From positions 62,001 to 126,000 of the forward strand of contig CAVSDW010000011.1 in the NCBI GenBank assembly GCA_963726665.1: DNA of 64,000 nucleotides, given 5' to 3'. Source of the stretch: RPQJ01 sp963726665. GTDB taxonomy: Bacteria > Pseudomonadota > Gammaproteobacteria > Steroidobacterales > Steroidobacteraceae. Numbering within the stretch: the first letter of the stretch is position 1; each line of letters opens with the position of its first letter. The position numbers were made by a program, and so were the translations under genes. This document shows positions 55,330 to 64,000 of the stretch, one piece after another. Below the pieces are notes generated by a model. The model did not search any database, was not told the DNA's origin, and worked only from the letters and a program-made list of their open reading frames with translations.

Positions 55330-56898
55330 TCAGATCTTGCGGGTGGCATTCTGCCAGTACCGTGCACGCAGATCCTTCTTGAGGACCTTGCCCACCGGGC
55401 TGCGTGGCAGAGCGTCGACGAAGTCCACCGATTTCGGCGCCTTGACCGAGCCCAGCTTCTCCTTGCAGAGCGCGATGATTTCCTCTGCGCTCGCCTTCTG
55501 GCCCGCGTTCAACTCCACGACGGCCTTCACGGCCTCGCCCCACTGCTCGTCCGGCACGCCGATGACGGCGCAGTCCTGCACCGCCGGGTGCCCCCAGATC
55601 ACCTGCTCGACCTCGCTCGGGTACACGTTGAAGCCGCCCGAGATGATCATATCCTTCTTGCGGTCGGTGATGTGCAGGTAGCCCTCGGCGTCGATGTGGC
55701 CGACGTCGCCGGTGTGCAGCCAGCCGTTGATCACGGTCTCGGCCGTCTTTTCCGGCGCCTTGTAGTAGCCCTTCATGACGAGGTCGCCGCGCACGCAGAT
55801 CTCGCCGGTCCCGCCCTGGGGCAGGATCTCATTGGCGTCGTTCATGATCTCGACGCGAATCAGCGGATTGGGGCGACCGACGGAGGACAGCCGCTCATCG
55901 GACGCGAGGCGCCCGCCGATGAAGTGCTGACTCGGCGTCAGGCAGGAGATCGACGCCGGGGCCTCCGTCTGGCCGTAGCCGCCGGTCATCACCGGGCCGA
56001 TGACCTCGAGAGCCTGCTTCAGCTTCTCCACCGACATCGGCGCCGCGCCGTACATGAAGTACTTGAGCGAGGAGAAATCGACCTTCTTGCCGAGGTCAGG
56101 GACGTCGAGCAGTCGATAGATCACGGTCGGCGGCAGGAAGAGTTCCGTCACCTTGTACTTCGGGATCGCGCCGAGGAGGATCGCCGGATCGGGCTTGGTC
56201 ACCACGACCACCGTGCCGCCGCGGGCCGTGCAGGGCACGGACAAGAGGCCCGCAGTGTGCGTAATGGGAGCCGCCGCGAGATTCACGGGCTTCTCGCCCT
56301 CATCGTAGTGACAGCCGATCATGTAGTGCGCGCAGAAGGTCTGCGCGCTGCGATGGGTGTTCATCACGCCCTTCGGCATGCCGGTCGTGCCGCCGGTCGC
56401 CGACAGCATCACGACGTCGTCGAGGTCGACTGCCACCTCGGGTCGGGTTGCCGGCTGCCCGGCGACCCAGCCCTGGAGCGACTGTGCACCCGGGAAGTCG
56501 GGCGACTCCCCATCGATGCAGATCCAGAGCCGGATCTTGGGCAGTCGCGGCTTCAGTTCCGCGATCACCGGCGCGAAGTACTTCTGGAAGAACAGCACCT
56601 CGCAGTCGAACGCGTCGAGCACGTAGTGGTTCTCTTCCGCGGGATTGCGGGCACCCACCGGGATCCAGCACATGTTGGCGCGCCACAGACCCAGCGTGCA
56701 GGTCCACGCCATGACGTCGTTGCCGGCCCAGACCGCGCCCTTGGTCTCCTTCGGCAGGCCCAGCGCCAGCAGGCCGTTGGCGATGCGGCACGAGAGTTCG
56801 CCCACTTCCGTGAACGAGTACTCGCGGTCGTCCTGGATGTACGCGGCTCCCGTCGGGTTGCTGCGCCAGCCGCGGTCGAAGAAGTCAATGATCGCCAT
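55330..56898 (-). CDS. AMP-dependent acyl-CoA synthetase
   Basis: 522 aa, intact. VVMLSATGGTTGMPKGVMNT, FMYGAAPMSVEKLKQALEVI, TGGYGQTEAPASISC, LHTGDVGHIDAEGYLHITDR and KDMIISGGFNVYPSEVEQVI; the catalytic lysine is in SPVGKVLKKDLRARYW. Short- to medium-chain or aromatic-acid type FadD-like ligase. Central to the operon. Confidence 0.9.
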   Translation of the reverse strand: MAIIDFFDRGWRSNPTGAAYIQDDREYSFTEVGELSCRIANGLLALGLPKETKGAVWAGNDVMAWTCTLGLWRANMCWIPVGARNPAEENHYVLDAFDCEVLFFQKYFAPVIAELKPRLPKIRLWICIDGESPDFPGAQSLQGWVAGQPATRPEVAVDLDDVVMLSATGGTTGMPKGVMNTHRSAQTFCAHYMIGCHYDEGEKPVNLAAAPITHTAGLLSVPCTARGGTVVVVTKPDPAILLGAIPKYKVTELFLPPTVIYRLLDVPDLGKKVDFSSLKYFMYGAAPMSVEKLKQALEVIGPVMTGGYGQTEAPASISCLTPSQHFIGGRLASDERLSSVGRPNPLIRVEIMNDANEILPQGGTGEICVRGDLVMKGYYKAPEKTAETVINGWLHTGDVGHIDAEGYLHITDRKKDMIISGGFNVYPSEVEQVIWGHPAVQDCAVIGVPDEQWGEAVKAVVELNAGQKASAEEIIALCKEKLGSVKAPKSVDFVDALPRSPVGKVLKKDLRARYWQNATRKI

Positions 56899-56970
56899 CG
56901 GCTCCCCCTCGAAGGACGCGCCGCGCCCGCGAAGGGCGCGACGCGGCCATCAAGCTAGGTCCAGACGCGT

Positions 56971-58109
56971 CTACAGATGCGTGACGGTCGCGCGCGCCAG
57001 CCCGCGCTGCTCGAGGAAACCGAGCAGGTAGCGGTGACCGAAGGCCTGGCAGGCCGACGCGAAGCCGACCTTGCTGGTCTCGCCGTCGAGCAGCTTCATG
57101 ACGGCAGCAGTCTGCACGGCGCCGGTGGAAATGTACGGCGTGATGCCGTGCACCGTGGCGCGCACCGCCGCGAGCTGGCCGCGGCCGATCGCGAAGTCCA
57201 CCGTGCGCGCGACGGCTGGTGCGCTCTCGCGGCGGCATGCGCGGGCGTGGTCGAATCCACGATCTGCTTGATGACGGCGTCCTGGTGCTCCTTCGGCAGG
57301 TTCTTGTACTCCGCGTCCCACTTCTGGCCGAGGGCGTGGACCATCTGCATGACGTTGTTGTCGTAGAAGCCGACGAAGGAACTGCAGCTGCGCACGCGTG
57401 CGTCGTGTTCGAAGTAGATCGGGAGCGAGGTGCCGCCCCAGGGAATGGAAAACACAGGCTGTACGAAGCTGGGATCGATGACGTTCGCGGTCGTGCCAAG
57501 CGCGTGCGGGACCAGCTTCTTTTCCCACAGGTAACAGGCTTCCGAGCGGTACAGCTCGAAGATCGACGCGGTGGAGCCGACGGTGACGCCCGAGGCGCCA
57601 CCACGCGGGCCACGGCACAGCGTCGCCGTTTCCAGCACGTCGACGCCGGGCGTCTCGAGCGCGAGCTGCGCCGCGATCTCGCAGAACGTGTACATGTACG
57701 CGATGGAGGGCGACACCAGCAGGCCGGCCTGCGCGTACAGCGGTCGCCGAACTTCTCGCGAACGGCGCGCATGTAGCCCTGCTCGCCGGTCGTGTCGATG
57801 TGGTGGCAGCCGGCCTTGAGCGCGGCCTCGACCGCTGTCAGACCGAAATTGACGAACGGTCCGACCGTGTTGCAGACGACCTTCGCGCCCTTGAACACTT
57901 TCGTGAGCGCCTCGACCGTGTGCTCGGACTCGACGATCTCATAAGGTCGCCGACTCCAGGCGCACGACGCGCTGCTCCATCATCTCCTTCACGCGCTTGG
58001 CGTTGCGGGCGACGGCGGTGAACGGGATCTGCTGGTCGATCAGCCAGTCCATGATCAGCATGCCGGTGTAGCCGCTGGCTCCATAGACGACGACGGGGTA
58101 CTTGGCCAT
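56971..58109 (-). CDS. Saccharopine dehydrogenase-like (trans-acting enoyl reductase-like) protein, frameshifted
   Basis: About 375 aa. ATG 58109 starts MAKYPVVVYGASGYTGMLIM (Rossmann loop GASGYTG). VVCNTVGPFVNFGLTAVEAA, HHIDTTGEQGYM and GFASACQAFGHRYLLGFLEQ follow. Three frame changes are needed: an extra T at about 57943, then near 57745 and 57230. Family includes mycobacterial trans-acting enoyl reductases; a reductive step on a CoA or polyketide-like intermediate is inferred. Confidence 0.72.
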
Positions 58110-58186
58110 TCGAATTCTCCTCGGATTTCCTGTTCGGGACCCTGCAGCGGGTCCCGTTTGCGTATGTGCTGCGTTCGTTGTCGCGG

Positions 58187-59475
58187 TCAGTTCTGCGCCC
58201 AGCCCTCAGCGTAGAGCTGCTCGGCCAGCAATCCGAGACGCATGGTGAGCACGTAGTTCTCGCCATCCTCGATGAGCGCGACGCGCGCATCGCGGTACAG
58301 CTTCTCGATAGGGTACTCGCGCGACGTGCCGTCGCCGCCGAAGAGCTGGAAGGCCTCGTCCACCACCTTCATCGCTTCCTGGGTGACCGTGACCTTGCCG
58401 GCAGCGGTGACGTAGGGATGCGTCAGCGGCGACAGCCGCGCGTAAGCCAGCGATCGCCTGGCGACGGAGCGACACAATCTCGACCCGGCGCAGCATGTCG
58501 CCGAGGCGGTAGCGCGTGAGCTGGTGGTCGATCAGCCGCTTGCCGCCCTGCTTGCGCTCGTGGCAGTACTGCAGCGCCAGCTCGAATGCAGCCCGCGCAA
58601 CGCCCGTGAACGTCTGCGCCATGACGGTGCCGGCAAACGACCACGCCGAGGCCATGTTGCCGTAGTACTCGTCCTTGAGCGCGATGGCGAAGCGCTTCGG
58701 CACCTTGACGTTGTCGAAATAGATCTCGCCCTGCGGCAGCGAGCGCTGGCCCATCTTGTCCAGCGGCTTGCCTTTCGAGACGCCAGGCAGGTCGAGCGGA
58801 ATGATCACCGACATGCCGTGCGGACGGCCGTCCTTCTCGTAGAAGCCGCCGTCGTATTCGGCGCCGATGTAGCCCAGCGCGACCTGCGCCACGGCGCCGT
58901 TCGATACCCAGGCCGAGCACTGGCCATTGATCACGATCTCGTCGCCCTGGACCTGGCCCCACATGTTGCCCTTGTTGCCCTGCTGGCCCGGGGTCCATTC
59001 GCGCGCCATGTCGAAGATCTGCACGTCGCTGCCCTTGTCAGGGTGCGTGATCATCCAGCAGCCGATCCGGCCGGTGCACAGGTCCACCAGTTCCTGGTTG
59101 CCCAATGTCAGCGGCCATCTCCAGCGGAAAGCCTGCGACGCCAAGCGATCACGGCGAGTCCGGAATCGCCCCAACCCAGTTCCTCGCCGATCAGCGATTC
59201 CATTCGGATGGCGATCTCGGGCGGCAGTTCGGCCAGCATCGACGGGTCGAGCCCGAGCTTGGCGAACTCTGCAAACACGCTGTAGTACGGAGAGCCCGGC
59301 GCGATCACCTCTTCGGCGCTCATCTTGTCGAGTTCCGCGCCCAGCGGCCGCATCACGTCCTTCGCGAAGCGATGCACGACCGCCCTGGACCGCTGCCTCT
59401 TCTTCGGATAGTGGCGGCTCGAAACCCGACAGGCCGGCCGCAGGCAGCGTCAGCTTTCGATTTCAGCTTCATCAT
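58187..59475 (-). CDS. Acyl-CoA dehydrogenase, multiply frameshifted
   Basis: About 425 aa; first gene of the operon. ATG 59475 with GGGGAG upstream. Five frame changes are needed (about 59455, 59385, 59143, 59105, 58455). Motifs: FAKDVMRPLGAELDKMSAEE, GSDVQIFDMAREWTPGQQGN, CSAWVSNGAVAQVALGYI, ARAAFELALQYCHERKQGGK and, at the end, FQLFGGDGTSREYPIEKLYR. The last block shows that the C-terminal half is intact. Confidence 0.72.
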
Positions 59476-59593
59476 GGCGTTCTCCCCGACAGTATCCGTG
59501 AACGCCGCATTCTGGCGTTCCGGGAGGCTGGTGCCTGTCACGGAACATGCGTATCTTTGTCAAGAATCACTCATTCCTTTCCTGGAGATTCCC

Positions 59594-60508
59594 ATGGCGT
59601 CGCCGCCCTGGCTGAAGGTACGCAGGGAACTCGGCCATCAGCCCATTCTTGCCGGACGCATCGGCGGCCCGACACCGGTTTTTGTCGAGCGCTATTTGTA
59701 CCAGGCCATTGATCGCATGGTCTCGGGGCTGGACACCGCTGGCCTGCTCGTCCAGTTCGGCGGCGGGCGGGTCAGGGAGGGCGAACCGGACCACTGGCGG
59801 AGCATGAATCTGCCATCGCAGTCGATGCTGATCCCGAAGGGGGTCGCCACTCACTGGCACTATTCCGGCACCGTCGACTTCGCAGTGTTCTATTTCCTGG
59901 ACGGCGGCGGGAGCACCATGCAAAGCCTCGAGCTTCTGGCGCAAACGCGCTCCGAGCCCGTGAAATTCAGTGACCCGCTGGTGGGAGCCGCGGCGCAGCA
60001 GTTGCTGGCGGAGCTCCACAAGGGACCCGGCACCGACGAGGGGTTCATGGAACGCCTCGCGGGCGTGATGATGGAGCAGACCTTCCGCACCCTGACGACC
60101 CCGGGATCCCGCGGCATCCATCCGAGTCATGTCCACTTTTTCAGGCTGCAGGCAGTCCTGAATTTCGTCCACGACAACCCAACCCGCAACCTGTCCGTGT
60201 CGAAGCCTCGCCTCGCTCGCCGACGTGAGCCAGGCGCACTTCTGCCGCATCTTTCGCGATGCCATGGGTGTGCCCCCCCATCGGTACGTCGCTGGCCGCG
60301 CAGGCTGGACCTGGCCCGCAAGCTGCTGACGCAGTCGAGCCTGCCCATATCACGCATCGCCGAGGAATCAGGCTTCAGTTCGCAAAGCCACCTGACGGCG
60401 TGCTTCCGGTCGGCCCACTCGACGACACCCGCCCAATACCGGGCGAATCGCAGGCCAGCGGTACCTCCGCACGCGACCCGCGCCCGTGTGAACTCGCCCG
60501 GTTTGTAA
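59594..60508 (+). CDS. AraC-family transcriptional regulator (compensating frameshift pair)
   Basis: 304 aa with an N-terminal cupin-like sensing half (LIPKGVATHWHYSGTVDFAV) and a C-terminal double helix-turn-helix. Between about 60206 and 60297 the frame is displaced; corrected, the first HTH reads SLASLADVSQAHFCRIFRDA and VPPHRYVAGRRLDLARKLL. The second HTH is LPISRIAEESGFSSQSHLTA. It is divergent from the 59475-52034 operon, its probable target. Confidence 0.8.
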   Translation: MASPPWLKVRRELGHQPILAGRIGGPTPVFVERYLYQAIDRMVSGLDTAGLLVQFGGGRVREGEPDHWRSMNLPSQSMLIPKGVATHWHYSGTVDFAVFYFLDGGGSTMQSLELLAQTRSEPVKFSDPLVGAAAQQLLAELHKGPGTDEGFMERLAGVMMEQTFRTLTTPGSRGIHPSHVHFFRLQAVLNFVHDNPTRNLSVSKPRLARRREPGALLPHLSRCHGCAPPSVRRWPRRLDLARKLLTQSSLPISRIAEESGFSSQSHLTACFRSAHSTTPAQYRANRRPAVPPHATRARVNSPGL

Positions 60509-60628
60509 TCGGCCGAGTGGCGGCGTATATTCCGCAAACGAGGCCGGCGGGAAGTTGTCGAGCCCGCCGGAACCTCGAAATCAGAATTAGATAACAGTAC
60601 GTAACTTACTGAAAAAAAGAAGATTTCA

Positions 60629-60997
60629 GTGCCTTCAAACAATCAGGGTCGTGGTGCGCTGCAGCGCCTGCGTGGCGCCTCCGAGGTTCTCGTTGGACCC
60701 GGCCCGGTCAAGCAACGCCTGTGCGACGCCTACCTGCGACACCTCAGGGACATTGACCGCGGTGAGCTGCCGCCGGAAATGGCGGAGATCCTGAGTCAAG
60801 TCGGGGACGCGCTGTCGACGGCCAGCGCGGTCGGCGGCCTTGGTGCCGTCGAGGCGACCATTCGCAAGATGTCTGAGCTGGAAGCCAGCCAGCAGGCTGT
60901 CCGCATCATGGAATTGTTTGTCGCACTGTCGGGACGCCAGCCCGCCGAGTCGACCACCGCCCTTCCGCGCCAGCTGCGACTCGTCGGCGACGAGTAA
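60629..60997 (+). CDS. Hypothetical helical protein
   Basis: 122 aa, GTG start with AAGAAGA upstream. The leader is AT-rich and contains the small inverted repeat CAGTA-CGTAACT-TACTG (60596-60612), possibly a promoter or operator. Protein segments: ALQRLRGASEVLVGPGPVKQ and EATIRKMSELEASQQAVRIM. Not recognised. Confidence 0.55.
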   Translation: MPSNNQGRGALQRLRGASEVLVGPGPVKQRLCDAYLRHLRDIDRGELPPEMAEILSQVGDALSTASAVGGLGAVEATIRKMSELEASQQAVRIMELFVALSGRQPAESTTALPRQLRLVGDE

Positions 60998-61008
60998 GCG
61001 CCCCGCCC

Positions 61009-61470
61009 TCAGTCGAGCTTGAATTCGATCATGTCGAAGCGCGTGGTCTCTTCATGGCGCGCCTGGCGCTTGATCGCATCCACCAGCTGTCGCTTGTCCC
61101 AGGGGACGATCTCGTCGCCCAGTTCCATCACCGCCGGCGCAATCGTGTCGTGCGCGCCGAACGGTTCGAGCACCACGATCGGCTTGTCGAACGCCTTTGC
61201 GCAGTTGAGCTGAAACTCCGCCCAGTCCATGTGGCGCCGGTAGAACGACGCCGGAATGATGACCACCTCGGCCTCGGTGATCTGCCCGCGAAGGTCGTCA
61301 CGGAGGGCTTCCTTGTCCCCCGGCGGGCGATTCTTGGGCGTGCTGGTGTTACGGTAGAAGAACTTGTCCGCGCTCTCGAGGTACTCGAAGACGCGATGGT
61401 AATCGTCATCCTCGAGCCACACGTGGCAAACGAAGAGCCGGATCGGGTTACTTTGCGATACGCTGCTCAC
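61009..61470 (-). CDS. TIR-like domain protein (MTH538/ThsB-like)
   Basis: 153 aa. IRLFVCHVWLEDDDYHRVFE, then RNTSTPKNRPPGDKEALRDD, LRGQITEAEVVIIPASFYRR and WAEFQLNCAKAFDKPIVVLE follow the TIR-like (DUF1863) pattern. ThsB proteins of the Thoeris defence system belong to this group, but many solitary members exist. No ThsA-like NADase partner is adjacent. Divergent from the 61569 gene with 98 bp between. Confidence 0.72.
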   Translation of the reverse strand: MSSVSQSNPIRLFVCHVWLEDDDYHRVFEYLESADKFFYRNTSTPKNRPPGDKEALRDDLRGQITEAEVVIIPASFYRRHMDWAEFQLNCAKAFDKPIVVLEPFGAHDTIAPAVMELGDEIVPWDKRQLVDAIKRQARHEETTRFDMIEFKLD

Positions 61471-61568
61471 GGTTGCTCTACCCCCGGGTGAGTCTCCTGG
61501 TCGAGCCGTAGTCTAGCCCACATGGGACTCGTCCGGACCGGTACCCGCCCGATAAGATTGTGAGCTGC

Positions 61569-62423
61569 ATGCGCTTTCTCCTCTACAACATCCGCTACGC
61601 GACCGGCACCGGCGCGGCCTTCCACCTGCCGCTCCCCGGTGCCGGGTACCTGCGCAACAACCCGCGGGTCCTGCAGGGCATTACCCGCTTCATCAAGTCG
61701 GCCGACCCCGACATCGTCGGCCTGATCGAGGTGGACACGGGCTCGATCCGTTCGGGCCGGGTGAACCAGGCGGAAGTCATCGCCGAGTCCCTGGGTCACT
61801 ACTCCATTTACCAGTGCAAGTACGGCACCAACTCCCTCAACACACTGGTGCCGATCGTCAACAAGCAGGCGAACGCCTTCCTCGCGTCGCCAAGGGTCGA
61901 GGGCGAGCGGTTCCACTACTTCGACACCGGCATCAAGCGGCTGATCATCGAGCTCGAACTGGACGACCTCTGCGTATTCCTCGTGCACCTGTCGCTCAAG
62001 TTCCGGCACCGGCAGAGCCAGCTCCGGAACCTCTTCGAACTGGTTCGAGCCTCCAGGAAACCGGTGATCGTGGGGGGCGACTTCAACACCTTCTCGGGCG
62101 AGCACGAGATGGCGCTGTTCATGGAGGCGTCGGGCCTGCGCAGCGCCAATCGCGATCGCGTCCCGTCCTACCCTGCCCGCAAGCCGCGCATGGAACTCGA
62201 TTTCATCCTCCACACGCGCGACATCGAGATGGACTCGTTTGCCGTCGTCGACGTCGCCTACTCGGATCACCGGCCGCTCATCTGCGATTTTCACGTGACC
62301 AGGCGCCGGCAACGCACGGCCGCCCGGACGGCGGCAGGAGACTCGGCCGCTGTGATAGGATTCGCCGCCACTGACGAAGCGCTGGGGACGACCGAGACGA
62401 CGCGGCGCAGACGGACGAGATGA
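61569..62423 (+). CDS. Endonuclease/exonuclease/phosphatase (EEP) family protein
   Basis: 284 aa (287 aa from GTG 61560). FLLYNIRYATGTG, ADPDIVGLIEVD (metal-binding Glu), VFLVHLSLKFRHRQSQLRNL, VIVGGDFNTFSGEHEM and AYSDHRPLICDFHV (terminal SDH) are the five EEP motifs in order. May hydrolyse nucleic acid, lipid or inositol phosphates. The last about 30 residues are Arg/Thr-rich. Stop overlaps the next start in ATGA. Confidence 0.88.
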   Translation: MRFLLYNIRYATGTGAAFHLPLPGAGYLRNNPRVLQGITRFIKSADPDIVGLIEVDTGSIRSGRVNQAEVIAESLGHYSIYQCKYGTNSLNTLVPIVNKQANAFLASPRVEGERFHYFDTGIKRLIIELELDDLCVFLVHLSLKFRHRQSQLRNLFELVRASRKPVIVGGDFNTFSGEHEMALFMEASGLRSANRDRVPSYPARKPRMELDFILHTRDIEMDSFAVVDVAYSDHRPLICDFHVTRRRQRTAARTAAGDSAAVIGFAATDEALGTTETTRRRRTR

Positions 62424-63496
62424 CCGAGACCCCGACCCTTGACCTCAAGCTCCTGCGTTCCTTCTCGCCGCTCGACGGCTTGAAGAACGAGAACCTGCGC
62501 GCGCTCGCCCGCAAGACGGCACTGCGCGAGCTCGGACAGGGCCGGATCCTGTTCAAGGAAGGCGAGGCCGACAAGCGCACGATCTACCTGGTCTCAGGCG
62601 TCGTGGACCTGCTCTCCGAAGGACGCATCGTCGGTTCGGTCTCTGGCGGATCGCCGGAGGCGCGACACCCGATCGCGCCGATCCTGCCGCGCAGATGCAC
62701 GGCGCGGGTCGCCTCCGACCGCATCGAATACCTGTCGATCGACAGCGACCTGCTCGACGTACTGCTCACCTGGGACCAGACCGGGACCTACGAGGTGGGA
62801 GAACTCGGCTCGGCGGGTGCCGGCGGCGACTGGATGACGGTGCTGCTGCAGAACCGCGCATTCCACCGCGTCCCGCCTGCGAACCTGCAGGCCGTGTTCA
62901 TGCGGATGCAGCGTGTTCCCGTCGCCGCCGGGGAGACCATCGTCCGCCAGGGCGCCGAGGGCGACTACTTCTACGTCGTGGTGAGCGGCCGCTGCGCCGT
63001 GACCCGCGAGACCCCACTCAATCGCGACGGCATCAAGCTTGCCGAGCTCGGCATGGGCGAAACCTTCGGCGAGGAAGCGCTGGTGTCGGGGGCGACCCGG
63101 AATGCGACCGTCACGATGATTACCGACGGGGCGGTGATGCGCCTCGGCAAGGAAGACTTCAATCTCCTGCTGAACGAGCCGATGCTGCGCTGGGTGGACT
63201 ACACCGAGGCCCGGCGCATCGTGGCGGGCGGCGGGCACTGGCTCGACGTTCGGCTTCCGAGCGAGTACGAGCACTGCCACTTCGACAACGCGCTCAACGT
63301 GCCGCTCTACTTCGTGCGGCTGAAGCTCAAGTCACTGGACCCGGCGATTCCGTACGTGGTCTGCTGCGAAAACGGACGGCGCAGTTCCGCTGCCGCCTAC
63401 CTGCTGAGCGAACGCGGCTTCGACGCCTCGGTGCTGCGCGGCGGCATTGCCACGACAGACCTGGCCGAGGCGCTGAACTCCGTCGCCGTAAGCTGA
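62420..63496 (+). CDS. Double cyclic-nucleotide-binding domain protein with C-terminal rhodanese
   Basis: 358 aa. The first cNMP-like domain (residues 15-125, LRELGQGRILFKEGEADKRT) is degenerate. The second (135-255) has GETIVRQGAEGDYFYVVVSG, then MGETFGEEALVSGATRNATV, with the phosphate cassette FGEEALV-x-x-ATRNAT. A rhodanese domain follows, LDVRLPSEYEHCHFDNALN, with its active cysteine in VCCENGRRSSAAA. Cytosolic signal-responding sulfurtransferase or effector; translationally coupled to the EEP gene. Confidence 0.88.
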   Translation: MTETPTLDLKLLRSFSPLDGLKNENLRALARKTALRELGQGRILFKEGEADKRTIYLVSGVVDLLSEGRIVGSVSGGSPEARHPIAPILPRRCTARVASDRIEYLSIDSDLLDVLLTWDQTGTYEVGELGSAGAGGDWMTVLLQNRAFHRVPPANLQAVFMRMQRVPVAAGETIVRQGAEGDYFYVVVSGRCAVTRETPLNRDGIKLAELGMGETFGEEALVSGATRNATVTMITDGAVMRLGKEDFNLLLNEPMLRWVDYTEARRIVAGGGHWLDVRLPSEYEHCHFDNALNVPLYFVRLKLKSLDPAIPYVVCCENGRRSSAAAYLLSERGFDASVLRGGIATTDLAEALNSVAVS

Positions 63497-63521
63497 AGAA
63501 TCGCCGCGAATCGGCCGGACG

Positions 63522-63881
63522 CTACATCGTGTGCGTCGGCTTGTCACCGCCGAGCGCGCCCGCGAGGTAGGACTCGATCTTCCGCTGCGTGTTGCCGCGG
63601 TCCTGCTCGCTGAACTGCACCCCGATCCCGGCCGTACGCTTGCCCTGGGCGCCCTTGGGCGTCATCCAGATGACGCGACCGGCCACCGGCAGCTTTTCGT
63701 CCTCGCCCATGAGGTTCAGGAGCATGAACACCTCGTCTCCGAGGCGATAGTTGCTGCTGGTCGGGATGAACAGGCCTCCGTTCTTCACGAAGGGCATGTA
63801 GGCAAGGTACAGCGCGCTCTTGTCCTTGATGGTGAGCGTCAGCAGTCCTGGCTTGTTCGGTTGCCTCGTTACGGGGCCCAT
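63522..63881 (-). CDS. pilZ: Type IV pilus assembly protein PilZ
   Basis: 119 aa. LLTLTIKDKSALYLAYMPFV, then GGLFIPTSSNYRLGDEVFML, LPVAGRVIWMTPKGAQGKRT and AGIGVQFSEQDRG match the founding PilZ, which lacks the c-di-GMP-binding arginines. ATG 63881 overlaps the 3' end of the upstream holB-like frame. The holB-pilZ order is conserved in gammaproteobacteria. Confidence 0.9.
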   Translation of the reverse strand: MGPVTRQPNKPGLLTLTIKDKSALYLAYMPFVKNGGLFIPTSSNYRLGDEVFMLLNLMGEDEKLPVAGRVIWMTPKGAQGKRTAGIGVQFSEQDRGNTQRKIESYLAGALGGDKPTHTM

Positions 63882-64000
63882 CGCGAAACTCCTTTGCGTC
63901 CCGGCAGGCCGGCGACCTCCACGAGCAGGGCCTCGACCAGCAATTGCGCGGCGGCAGAACCCTCGAGGAGCCGCCGAACCTCCCGTACCCGGTCCACCAA
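63869..64000 (-). CDS. holB: DNA polymerase III delta' subunit HolB, C-terminal end (partial)
   Basis: Open from the window edge for 43 codons and ending TAA at 63869-63871. VREVRRLLEGSAAAQLLVEA, then LLVEVAGLPG resembles the HolB C-terminal helix. Position directly before pilZ, with a 13-bp overlap, supports it. Confidence 0.6.
   Translation of the reverse strand: MVDRVREVRRLLEGSAAAQLLVEALLVEVAGLPGRKGVSRWAP

Noticed and set aside
1..64000. CRISPR arrays, insertion sequences, tRNA or rRNA genes
   Set aside because: No regularly spaced repeats, transposase motifs, tRNA cloverleaf sequence or rRNA-like stretch was recognised by eye.

Overview
The window is a high-GC chromosomal segment of a proteobacterium, most likely gammaproteobacterial: it carries a hemG-type protoporphyrinogen oxidase, yajD, a yheU-like gene, a DeaD/CsdA-type helicase and a holB-pilZ junction. 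No rRNA, tRNA, insertion sequence, prophage or CRISPR array was seen. Coding density is high. The functional emphasis is on CoA-thioester catabolism of branched, terpenoid-like or steroid-like acids.

Layout. 1-3.8 kb: tail of an ABC1-type kinase, a secreted M20 peptidase and a membrane TPR protein. 3.8-13.8 kb: an acyl-CoA ligase gene converging on a minus-strand operon (SDR, carboxyltransferase, acyl-CoA dehydrogenase, enoyl-CoA hydratase, biotin-carboxylase subunit, BKACE). Divergent from the operon are an SCP2 protein and a MerR regulator, and a LiuR-like operator/promoter lies between them. The gene order matches atuBCDEF (acyclic terpene use) better than liuABCDE (leucine/isovalerate). 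13.8-22.7 kb: housekeeping and hypothetical genes (zinc ribbon, GreA/B-like factor, GFA protein, yajD, hemG, TerC). 22.7-26.7 kb: two adjacent acyl-CoA dehydrogenases and a convergent long-chain acyl-CoA ligase. 27-31.5 kb: acyltransferase, VOC, MOSC and PDZ-protease genes.

31.7-46.6 kb is an accessory-like zone of envelope and stress proteins: a histone H1-like protein with an EF-hand, UspA, a tandem-repeat secreted protein, DJ-1-like, amidohydrolase, DUF349-like, dodecin, GlsB-like and DUF937 genes. It contains an AT-rich palindromic island, an A17 tract and gene remnants. 46.6-53.2 kb is intact: RidA, carboxylesterase, YaiI-like, DEAD-box helicase, GNAT, ATP-grasp and GST genes. 53.2-60.5 kb is a second minus-strand catabolic operon (acyl-CoA dehydrogenase, saccharopine-dehydrogenase-like reductase, acyl-CoA ligase, SDR, thiolase, GST) with a divergent AraC regulator. 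60.6-64 kb holds a TIR-like protein divergent from a coupled EEP-phosphohydrolase/cyclic-nucleotide-rhodanese pair, then pilZ and the 3' end of holB.

A striking property is the number of single-base frameshifts, roughly thirty, in otherwise well-conserved genes. They cluster at about 36-40 kb and 57-60 kb and often fall in short homopolymers. This looks more like a long-read or metagenome assembly with residual indels than mass pseudogenisation, so frameshifted genes are given as single loci.
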